NCBI GenBank assembly: GCA_964016885.1
Contig: OZ024757.1
Span: 20,905,739-20,969,738, forward strand
Origin: Eledone cirrhosa
Lineage: Eukaryota; Mollusca; Cephalopoda; Octopoda; Eledonidae
Length of the DNA stretch: 64,000 bases
Direction of reading: 5' to 3'
The position numbers and the translations under genes are program-made. Position 1 is the first letter of the stretch. The number at the start of each line of letters is the position of its first letter. Below the pieces are notes generated by a model, which saw nothing but the letters and a program-made list of their open reading frames with translations, made no database searches and was not told the DNA's origin. Shown one piece after another: positions 42,821 to 51,119 of the stretch.

Positions 42821-42942
42821 TATATTATTTATACTCCAGTCCTACAAACTGTAGAGTGCTACTTATCCGATATCTGCATTGCTTTATTGTACTACAATAA
42901 AACTCACCTCCTACATATATATATATATATATATATATACCA
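42821..42942. other. Spacer and (TA)n
   Basis: Short unique sequence followed by TA dinucleotides at about 42916-42940. Confidence 0.5.
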
Positions 42943-43002
42943 AACCCATGCTAGCGTGGAAGATGAACATTAAACAAAGATGATGATGATGATGATGATG
43001 AT
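42943..43002 (+). mobile_element. SINE-B tail fragment
   Basis: CCATGCTAGCGTGGAAGATG, AACATTAAACAAAGATGATG. Confidence 0.75.
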
Positions 43003-43265
43003 ACAGCATAGTCGAAGCTCGAGCCGCAGCTAAGCCAACGAATGCCTTCAGCAGTGCAGCCAAGCACTCGACAAGGTATAGGACCTTAGAGTAATAACAT
43101 ACCGTTTAAAGGGCTTTGCAAATTGAAGATAGCGACCGGTAATTCAGCCGCGGGGCCCGTAGCAACGAAAGAACTGACTCGGGAGAAAAAATACATACTG
43201 GCGTCACGCAGTAATACAGGGTACCCGACCTCCCATGGGTACATGCTGAAGCATATAAACAATAT
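43003..43265 (+). mobile_element. WKYSIVEA repeat, copy 2
   Basis: In frame: YSIVEARAAAKPTNAFSSAA, then KHSTRYRTLE and a stop. The conserved 3' region follows (CCGTTTAAAGGGC, CCGGTAATTCAGCC) and extends further than copy 1 (GTCACGCAGTAATACAGGGT). Confidence 0.6.
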
Positions 43266-43274
43266 GCCCCCACT

Positions 43275-43552
43275 CCCCCCACCGCAAGGTGGTCGTGGAG
43301 GTGCCACGGCAAAAAAAGCACCCAGCCCACACTGTAAAGTGGACGTGTAGGCGCCACGAAAAAGCACCCAGCACTCACTGTAAATGAGGTTGGTGTTAGG
43401 AAGGGCATCCAGCTGTAGAAATCAAGCCAGATCAGTTCCCGTATGAGCAAGGCATGGTCAGCCGACCAGACACTGCCCACAACTGGACAACCCGTCTAAC
43501 CCATGCTAGCGTGGAAGAACGGACGTAAAACGGTGATGATGATGATGATGAT
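43275..43552 (+). mobile_element. SINE-A body with SINE-B-like tail
   Basis: Two 49-bp-type modules (GGTGGTCGTGGAGGTGCC and AGTGGACGTGTAGGCGCC) and the SINE-A 3' body. It then has CATGCTAGCGTGGAAGAACG, GACGTAAAACGGTGATGATG instead of the SINE-A tail. It is therefore a chimeric or intermediate subfamily, repeated at 44164. Confidence 0.75.
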
Positions 43553-43655
43553 TATATATATATATATATATATAACGAAGGAAATGTGGTAAGGAACCAG
43601 GTGGACCATAACGCACCAAAGTACTCAATACTTAGGGTAGTAGAGTGGGTAATAG

Positions 43656-44136
43656 GAACAAGTAAGACCCCGACGGCTGAGCTCAAGCCGTTTCGACGGC
43701 TAATTCTGGACTGAATGAAAATTTATTCTGGTATTTAAATAGCCGAGCTTATCAAGGGGTTATTTTTTTTTTTCATTCTCAGTACTTTTTATAGTTTTAC
43801 CCCTCATTGTTTTACTTACCGTTTCGACTTCCTCCCCCTCCCCAGTATCCTCTTTGACCTCACGTCCAGCTGTAGCCGGCACTACCAACGCATGAATGGG
43901 TCTACTCCACCCCCTCTCCCCTACCGGCAGGTTTAGCTACCCCTTCCCCCACTAATTTGCCATTACAGATTTACTACTAACTTGTGATGTGACCAATCCT
44001 GGTGATTATCTCTTTGACCATATATGGAATTACCCCTTGATAAGCTCGGCTATTTAAATACCAGAATAAATTTTCATTCAGTCCAGAATTAGCCGTCGAA
44101 ACGGCTTGAGCTCAGCCGTCGGGGTCTTACTTGTTC
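43656..44136. mobile_element. Foldback with 105-bp identical arms
   Basis: 43656-43760 and 44032-44136 are exact reverse complements over all 105 bases by direct reading. The spacer is 271 bp and unrelated to the arms. The arm holds GAAACGGCTTGAGCTCAGCC, GTC: a GAAA strand, a 6-bp stem with loop, and a GTC triplet. A clear CTGATGA is not visible. Flanked by GTACTCAATACTTAGGGTAG and (TA)n. Confidence 0.95.
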
Positions 44137-44163
44137 TTATATATATATATATATATATATATA

Positions 44164-44344
44164 CGCTGTAAATGAGGTTGGTGTTAGGAAGGGCATCCAG
44201 CTGTAAAAATCAAGCCAGAATCAGTTCCCGTATGAGCAAGACAAGGTCAGCCGACCGGACACTGCCCACAACAGGACAACCCGTCTAACCCATGATAGCG
44301 TGGAAGAACAGGCGTAAAACGGTGAGGATGATGGTGATGATGAT
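44164..44344 (+). mobile_element. SINE-A/B chimera, 3' half
   Basis: Same 3' structure as 43275-43552, starting at the TGTAAATGAGGTTGG point just after (TA)n. Confidence 0.8.
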
Positions 44345-44407
44345 ATATATATATATATATATATATGATGTGTGAGAGTGTATGTATGTATATGTATACA
44401 CATATAT

Positions 44408-44457
44408 ACATACACACACCCATATATTATATTTATATAATATATGGGTGTGTGTAT
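44408..44457. repeat. Perfect palindrome of about 45 bp
   Basis: ATACACACACCCATATATTA meets its own complement around 44433. It is composed of CA and TA dinucleotides. Confidence 0.8.
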
Positions 44458-44539
44458 ATATGCATAGTTGATGTCTTTTGCATGTGCATTGTTGAAAGGA
44501 AGGGCTGAAAAATAGGGGAGAGGAGGTAGGTGTTTAAAT

Positions 44540-44540
44540 T

Positions 44541-44575
<35 letters not shown>

Positions 44576-44583
44576 AGAGGGGG
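44540..44583. repeat. (GA)n tract
   Basis: GA dinucleotides ending in G-rich sequence. Confidence 0.9.
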
Positions 44584-44657
44584 GAACTACATCATGTGTA
44601 AACGAGACAGGTAAGATTTCTTGAGCTTTTTATTCTCTGTAATTGAATACCTATTGT

Positions 44658-44662
44658 AGTAA

Positions 44663-44693
<31 letters not shown>

Positions 44694-44787
44694 GGTGGTG
44701 GTGGTGGTAGTAGTAGTAGTGGTGGTGGTGGTAGTAGTAGTAGTGGTGGCGGTGGTAGTAGTAGTAGTGGTGGCGGTGGTAGTAGTA

Positions 44788-44818
<31 letters not shown>

Positions 44819-44952
44819 CAGTAGTAGTAATAGTAGTAATAGTAGTAGTAGTGGTAGTAGTAGTAGCAATAGTACTAGTCGTAGTAGTAGTAGTAGTAGT
44901 AGTAGCAGCAACAGTAGTAGTAGCAGCAGCAGTAGTAGTAGTAGTAGTAGCT
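44658..44952. repeat. (AGT)n/(GGT)n block
   Basis: Alternating AGT and GGT triplet runs. Poly-Ser/Gly, poly-Val and poly-Thr frames are artefacts. Confidence 0.95.
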
Positions 44953-44982
44953 ATAGCTTTAGAACCAGCAGTAAACAATAAT

Positions 44983-45158
44983 AATTGTTTCCACTTATGG
45001 CACAAGGCCAGCAATTACCCCAGTGCATTACAGGTACTTTATTTTATCGACCCCGTAAGGATGAAAGGCAAAGTTAACCTCGGCGGGATTTGAACTCAGA
45101 TCGTAAAGGGACATAACTACGCTGGAAAGCATGGCGTCCGACCCTCTACCGATACTGC
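44983..45158 (-). mobile_element. SINE-C, near full length
   Basis: Complete tail and body. The head ends GCAGTATCGGTAGAGGG on the minus strand. Confidence 0.9.
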
Positions 45159-45181
45159 GAAGGCACAAAGCCAGCAATTTG

Positions 45182-45470
45182 GGCTGAGGTTTGTGGCCTA
45201 GTGGTGAGGGTATGGGAGAAATGGTGACAATGTCAGGGGTTCAATTCCTGGACTTGGTTGTGTACTTGAGCAAAACACTTCATTTCCCCATTGCTCCAGT
45301 ATACTCAGCTGAAAACGAGTACCAGCAATAACTGGGGTCTTAAGCCTAAAATAGACTGGCGTCCTGTCCAGGGGGAAGTCTTGTACTCTCAGTGAACACC
45401 ATGGAAATTTGAATAAGCACCGTCCTGATGAGAGCCACGAGGCACAAGTCAGACTTTAGACCAACAATTT
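45182..45470 (+). mobile_element. SINE-D, full length
   Basis: Head TTTGTGGCCTAGTGGTGAGG, B box GGGGTTCAATTCCTGGAC, then TTGAGCAAAACACTTCATTT, GCGTCCTGTCCAGGGGGAAG and ATAAGCACCGTCCTGATGAG. Confidence 0.82.
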
Positions 45471-45884
45471 GGGGGAAGGGGACTACATCAAGCCCACCAC
45501 CATCGCCAAAAACAACAACAACAACAACAACAACAACAGCATAATAATCATTAGTGAATGTTCCTCTAAAACTTAAGTTGTAACATCTTAAAATCTTATT
45601 TCTTCTCCTCGCCTTCCCCATGTCGGACATGTTGAAAAACATTTCTAAACATCGCAACATGTGATCAGTCTCTCAGTCTCTCTCTCTCTCTCCTCTCTGT
45701 ATGTTTCTCTCTTTCCCTTTGTATGTCTGTCTGTATGTCTCCTTCTCTGTCTCTCCCCCCCCCTCTCTAACACAGAAACTCTCTCTCAACACACACTCAC
45801 ACAATATATAACATCAACACTACGCCTCACTGCTTACAACGCAGGAGGGAAATAGATGGGGCGGGGGCCAGGTGATTCCTTTTG
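45471..45884. other. Spacer with (AAC)n and CT-rich runs
   Basis: (AAC)n at 45508-45538 and CTCTCTGTCTCTC at 45662-45790. No gene. Confidence 0.6.
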
Positions 45885-45889
45885 AGGTA

Positions 45890-46470
45890 AAGTAAAGTGG
45901 TAGTGTGTTGAGGTGTGGTGTGGTGTAGTGTGGTGTGGTGTAGTGTGTTGAGGTGTGGTGTGGTATGGTGTAGTGTGGTGTGTTGAGGTGTAGTGTGGTG
46001 TGTTGAGGTGTAGTGTGGTGTGGTGTAGTGTGGTGTGGTGTAGTGTGGTGTGGTGTAGTGTGGTGTGGTGTGGTGTAATGTGGTGTGGTGTAATGTAGTA
46101 TGGTGTAGTGTGGTGTAGTGTGGTGTGGTGTGGTGTAGTGTGGTGTGGTGTAGTATAGTGTGGTGTAGTATAGTGTGGTGTAGTGTAGTGTGTAGTGTGA
46201 TTGAGTGTAGTGTGTAGTGTGATTGAGTGTAGTGTGATGTGGTGTAGTGTAGTGTAGTGTGATGTGGTGTAGTGTAGTATAGTGTGGTGTGGTGTAGTGT
46301 GGTATGGTGTAGTGTGGTGTGGTGTGGTGTGGTCTGGTGTGGTCTGGTGTAGTGTAGTGTAGTGTAGTGTAGTGTAGTGTAGTGTAGTGTAGTGTAGTGT
46401 GGTGTAATGTGGTGTGGTGTAGTGTGGTGTAGTGTGGTGTAGTGTGGTGTGGTATGGTGTGGTGTAATGC
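45890..46470. repeat. (GTGTG/GTGTA) pentamer block
   Basis: TGTGG and TGTAG pentamers for about 580 bp. The complement gives His/Thr/Tyr frames of over 200 codons that are artefacts. Confidence 0.95.
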
Positions 46471-46860
46471 AGTGAAGTGCAGCAACGTGGAACCAGTGCA
46501 AAGGTTTGTTAGATACTGCATATGTCTGTCTAGTGATTAGTTTTGCAGAGAGAGAAGAGATGAAAGGAATCAATACTGCACCTTCACACACAGAGTCAAG
46601 AAACCTCACATCTGCCAACAAACACACACCTGCATACACACACAAACAAACACACCTATGCACACACACACATACACATATACACACATGCACACACATA
46701 CATACCTGCGCACACACATACACACAATGTTTTCTACCCAAGAAGAAAATACAGCAAGCATAAAGTAGCCAAAAACACACAACACAAAATACAGTTAAAT
46801 AAAATTCAAATTGAAACCATGATAGAAAAAATCCTTCATAATAGAGGCCCTTTCAATTGA
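46471..46860. other. Spacer with (CA)n
   Basis: CA-rich 46618-46730. No gene. Confidence 0.6.
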
Positions 46861-46869
46861 GATCTTAGA

Positions 46870-47455
46870 CCACACAGTATCCAAGGTATCAAAACAAGGT
46901 CTAAAATCTGTCTGGTGCCAGGGGCTCATTAGGCCACTGTTAATCCCAGTTTTTGTGGTGACATTAAGTAACTGACAGTACAAGATTCTCCCCTGGATAG
47001 GATGACAGTCCATCACAGGTTTATAGTCTGTCTCAAGCCCCGGGGTCTCATCACACCACTGTTAATTCCAGTTTTTGTGGTGACATTAAGTAACTGACAG
47101 TACAAGACTCTCCCCTGGATAGGATGACAGTCCATCACAGGTTTATAGTCTGTCTCAAGCCCCGGGGTCTCATCACACCACTGTTAATTCCAGTTTCTGT
47201 AGTGACATTAAGTAACTGACAGTACAAGGCTCTCCCCTGGATAGGATGACAGTCCATCACAGGTTTATAGTCTGTCTCAAGCCCCGGGGTCTCATCACAC
47301 CACTGTTAATTCCAGTTTCTGTAGTGACATTAAGTAACTGACAGTACAAGGCTCTCCCCTGGATAGGATGACAGTCCATCACAGGTTTATAGTCTGTCTC
47401 AAGCCCCGGGGTCTCATCACACCACTGTTAATTCCAGTTTCTGTGGTGACAACTT
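46870..47455 (-). repeat. 122-bp tandem array built from the SINE-D 3' part
   Basis: GGGGCTCATTAGGCC at 46921 and GGGGTCTCATC at 47042, 47164, 47286 and 47408 mark a 121-122 bp period, four full units plus a partial. Each unit reads (minus strand) like the SINE-D 3' region (CCTGTGATGGACTGTCATCC, TATCCAGGGGAG, ACTGGAATTAACAG). Confidence 0.85.
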
Positions 47456-47812
47456 TTCGGGGCCAATATAGCCCGACCTTTCACTGAGCCACGTGTGACT
47501 TGCAAACTGATATTCAAGATTAGGGAACACTTTTTCTATGAGATGGAATAATGATTCCACCATCACGCCTATGGGACTTATATCAATAGCTCCCTTTCTA
47601 TCTACAGGAAGTCTTCCGTACCCAAGCATTAACAGATTCTGTGCGAACTGCTTTGATTGCTTGTCTCCACCAAGATATGCCCTCATGTTTGTAGCGAGCT
47701 TCAAACCCTTGAAAGACGTCCAAAGAGTCAATTATTTCAAACAGGTTCAGATTTGATCAACCCTATCGCCTTTCGGACTGACTAGGAGAGTTTGTCTAAA
47801 ATCTCCTTCTAC
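47417..47812 (-). pseudogene. Helitron helicase relic (PIF1-like)
   Basis: Minus-strand reading in one frame: GDFRQTLLVSPKGDRVDQI, stop, TCLK, stop, then LTLWTSFKGLKLATNMRAYL, KQFAQNLLMLGYGRLPVD and FPNLEYQFASHTWLSER. The GDFRQ.LPV..G motif, the L-W..F..L.L..N-M-R segment and the WLSER segment are characteristic of the PIF1-like helicase half of Helitron Rep-Hel proteins. There are two in-frame stops. The Walker A/B part is missing and replaced by a (CCA)n/(TAC)n tract at 47812. The C-terminal end runs into the 122-bp array. No Rep domain or Helitron terminus is visible. Confidence 0.8.
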
Positions 47813-48375
47813 TACTACTACCCTCACCATCATTACTATTAATACTACTACTACTACTACTACTACTACAATCACCACTACCACTACTACCAGTACCATT
47901 ACCATTACCACCACCACCACCATTACCACTACTACTACCACAATCACCACCACCACTCCCATTACTACTACCACCATCACCACCACCACTCCCATTAGTA
48001 CCAGTACCCTTACTACTACCACCATCACCACCACCACTACTACTACCACAATCACCACCACCACCACCATTACTACCACCACCATTACCATTACTACTAC
48101 CACCATCACCACCACCACCACCACCACCACTACTACCACAATCACCACCACCACCACCATTACTACTACCACCATCACCATTACTACTACCACCATCACC
48201 ATTACCATTACTATTACCACCACCACCACCACCACCATTACCATTACTACCACCACCATTACCATTACAACTACCACCATCACCACCACCATTACCATTA
48301 CTACTACCACCACCACCACCATTACCATTACTACCACCACAATCACCACCACCGTCACTACCACCACTACTGCTA
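47813..48375. repeat. (ACC)n/(ATT)n/(ACT)n triplet block
   Basis: ACCACCATTACCATTACT triplets. The minus-strand open frames (poly-Val/Met and poly-Gly/Ser) are artefacts, except the last 20 or so codons, which are the helicase relic. Confidence 0.93.
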
Positions 48376-48716
48376 AGAACTACTACCACAGCCACTACGA
48401 TAGATGATATAGAAAGAGAGTGAGAGAGTTTGGTAAAATATATAGAGAGGGAAAAAGATAGATATATATATATAGAGAGAGGTATTGTGACAGTCATGGA
48501 TTCTAATGATATTCAATATTAACGATATTGAAGTTGATTTATATGTCGTAACAATTACATTGATAACTAACAACCCTTGGGACACAGATTTCAAAAAGGA
48601 AAACAGTTTTTTCTCTAGGATGTACAGTTTCAGAGCCTTCGCAAGACATACACATATACACAAATACACATATATACATTCTCATTTATAGTATATATAC
48701 ATATATATATATATAT
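48376..48716. other. AT-rich spacer
   Basis: GAGAGAG and TATA tracts plus unique sequence. No gene. Confidence 0.5.
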
Positions 48717-49064
48717 CATCATCATTTTTTTTTTTTTTTTTTTTACGTCTGCTTTTCCCTGCTTGCAAGGGTGGGACGGGAACTGATTCTGGCTTGATTT
48801 CTACAGCTGGATGCCCTTCCTAACACCAACCTCATTTACAGTGAGTGCTGGGTGCTTTTTTTGCCGTGGCACCTCCACGTCCACTTTGTAGTGGAATGAT
48901 ATGGACCCCAGTCCCTATCATCTCATTTCTACAGCTGAGTAAACTGGAGCAATGTGAAATAAAGTGTCTTGCTCAAGGAAACAACACATCACCCGGTCTG
49001 AGAATTGAACTCACAACCTTTCGATTACAAAGCCAATGCTCTAACCACTAAGCTATGTGCCTCC
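48717..49064 (-). mobile_element. SINE-A, full length, with a poly-A expansion in the tail
   Basis: On the minus strand the tail reads GCAGACGT, about 22 A, then TGATGAT. So the A-stretch of GTAAAATG has expanded. Head boxes are intact. (TA)n lies at both ends. Confidence 0.92.
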
Positions 49065-49081
49065 ATCAAAGATATATATAT

Positions 49082-50038
49082 ATATATGATGATCTAACGC
49101 TCATAGCTGAATCAATGACCGAACTAGAGAAGAAATTCCAAACGTGGAAGCACGGCCTAGAATCAAAAGGCCTTAAAATTAACCTGGCTAAGACTAAAGT
49201 TCTAGTTTGTAGGAAAGAAAATAAGGCGGCAGTCCCATCGGGGAAATGGCCATGCTCAGTGTGTAGGAAAGGCGTAGGTAGAAACTCCATTTTATGTCCC
49301 AAATGCAAAGTATGGGTGCATAAAAGATGTAGTGGGATCACAGGTAAGCTAACTAAGAACATAGATTTTACATGTGGCCGGTGCTCTGGTGCAATAAGTA
49401 GCAGCAAGTGCCCACAAAATACTAGCTCCTTCAACTGCGCAGAGGGTTCTATAGAAATAGTGGACAGCTTCCGTTATCTGGGTGACAAAATCAGCAGTGG
49501 GGGAGGGTGCTCTGAAAGTACAGTAGCTAGAGTCAGAACTGGATGGAAAAAGTTCAGAGAGCTTATACCACTATTAGCCGCTAGAGGGTTCTCCCTAAAA
49601 ATGAAAGGCAGGTTATACGATGCCTGCATACGAACAGCAATGCTGCATGGCAGTGAGACCTGGGCATTGTGTGCAGAGGATATACGCAGACTAGAGAGGA
49701 ACGAAGCTTGCATGCTCCGCTGGATGTGCAATAGTAATATACGTGAACGGCAAAGCATAAACGAACTAAGGAAAAAATTAGAAATAAGAGGGATCAGATG
49801 TTGTTTACTCGAGAGAAGGCTACGTTGGTACGGTCACGTGATGCGCATGAAAGACGACAGCTGTATAACAAAGTGCAGGGCAATAAAGATAGACGGTAGC
49901 CACGGAGTAGGCAGACCCAGAAAAACATGGGACGAGCTGATAAATTCCGACCTCACACGCTTACACCTCTCCAAGACAATGTCACTGGACCGAGACCTTT
50001 GGCGGTACTCAGTAATAGAGAAGACCCGCCTTACCTAA
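49082..50038 (+). CDS. LINE ORF, 5' truncated at the polymerase YxDD motif, with PHD-like zinc finger
   Basis: The frame opens in a (TA)n tract and enters the LINE at DDLTLIAES, motif C of the polymerase. It continues with LESKGLKINLAKTKVLVCR. Residues about 67-110 form C-x2-C-x10-C-x2-C-x4-H-x2-C-x14-C-x2-C (including CRKGVGRNSILC and WVHKRCSGI), a PHD-like zinc finger placed between motif C and the VDSFRYLGDKISS segment. Then come LHGSETWAL, LRWMCNSNIRER, ERRLRWYGHVMRMKDD, GRPRKTWDELINSDL and LDRDLWRYSVIEKTRLT, stop. Motifs A and B and the endonuclease are missing, so it cannot be a working enzyme. The frame is otherwise intact, so the copy may be young. A second copy of the C-terminus lies at 63886-64000. 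Confidence 0.9.
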   Translation: MYDDLTLIAESMTELEKKFQTWKHGLESKGLKINLAKTKVLVCRKENKAAVPSGKWPCSVCRKGVGRNSILCPKCKVWVHKRCSGITGKLTKNIDFTCGRCSGAISSSKCPQNTSSFNCAEGSIEIVDSFRYLGDKISSGGGCSESTVARVRTGWKKFRELIPLLAARGFSLKMKGRLYDACIRTAMLHGSETWALCAEDIRRLERNEACMLRWMCNSNIRERQSINELRKKLEIRGIRCCLLERRLRWYGHVMRMKDDSCITKCRAIKIDGSHGVGRPRKTWDELINSDLTRLHLSKTMSLDRDLWRYSVIEKTRLT

Positions 50039-50143
50039 ATACAAAGTAAAAACCTACTACAGTCAGTAGACACCTCTATCAAAACACACCCCCGTCCCAC
50101 CACCTCCACCCCACCCACACCACCCCTTTCAATGTAAAGTTAT

Positions 50144-50656
50144 GTTGGTCCCACAACATCCAGGCCGAAACAAATGAGATCGTGTAGGTGTCACGACAAA
50201 AAACACACAGTCCACGCTGTAAATGTGGCCGTGTAGGCAACACGGTAAAAACCTCCCAGCCCCACACTGTAAATGTGGTTGGTGTTAGGAAGGGCATCCA
50301 GCTGTAGAAAACCCGCCAGACAGTCCACGCTGTAATGTGGCCGTGTAGGCAACACGGTAAAAACCTCCCAGCCCCACACTGTAAATGTGGTTGGTGTTAG
50401 GAAGGGCATCCAACTGTAGAAAACCCGCCAGACAGTCCACGCTGTAATGTGGCCGTGTAGGCAACACGGTAAAAACCTCCCAGCCCCACACTGTAAATGT
50501 GGTTGGTGTTAGGAAGGGCATCCAACTGTAGAAAACCCGCCAGACAGTCCTATGCGAGCAAGACAACCACTCTTGCCTCAAGTGGGAAAACCCCCGTCCA
50601 AACCCATGCAAGCGTGGAACACGGACGCTAAACCTGATGATGATGATGATGATGAT
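50144..50656 (+). mobile_element. SINE-B with a three-fold 112-bp internal array
   Basis: It starts GTTGGTCCCACAACATCC, as in the copy at 58918. The block beginning CAGTCCACGCTGTAA repeats at 50208, 50321 and 50433, ending at CAGTCCTATGCGAGCAAG (50545). The tail reads CATGCAAGCGTGGAACACGG, ACGCTAAACCTGATGATG. It follows the LINE stop at 50038 by about 100 bp of pyrimidine-poor and C-rich sequence that may be LINE 3' UTR. Confidence 0.88.
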
Positions 50657-50753
50657 ATAAATCCGTAGAACAAATATTTGTTAGTAGCACAGAAGATCCG
50701 ACTCTAAGGTGAAAACAGAAATTGTTTGTTTAAACTTTTAATCTGAGCTAATA

Positions 50754-50802
<49 letters not shown>

Positions 50803-51119
50803 GACATACACATTTATAAATATATACAAACACAGAAGAAACAAACTGCATCAAATGAAATTAAAACCTCTAAAAATAAAACATAGAAATTATTACAAAC
50901 CAAATAATAAATAAAAACAACATAGCAAACATGTATTTAAATGAAACCATATGTAAAAACAAAAATAAAAATTAGTTGTCTGGCAGGTGAGGTGCAAACT
51001 TGTATGAGACCCCTGGCTAAACCCTTCACTGAGGCCCTTATGTCAAACTAATTATAATTTACTAGTGAAAGGGGGAGCCTATATCCTCCCTTGTTTGCTA
51101 CACACTATTCACCTTCTCT
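50657..51119. other. AT-rich spacer with a lone foldback arm
   Basis: GGTGAAAACAGAAATTGTTT, GTTTAAACTTTTAATCTGAG at about 50707-50747 is a diverged arm of the 5319 foldback, followed by (TA)n. The rest is unique. Confidence 0.55.

Noticed and set aside
45827..46780. 317-codon minus frame rich in His/Thr/Tyr
   Set aside because: A translation of (GTGTG/GTGTA)n. It has a period-five composition and no domain.
47747..48367. 206-codon poly-Val/Met frame
   Set aside because: Triplet-repeat artefact for most of its length. Only its last 20 or so codons belong to the Helitron relic, which is reported separately.
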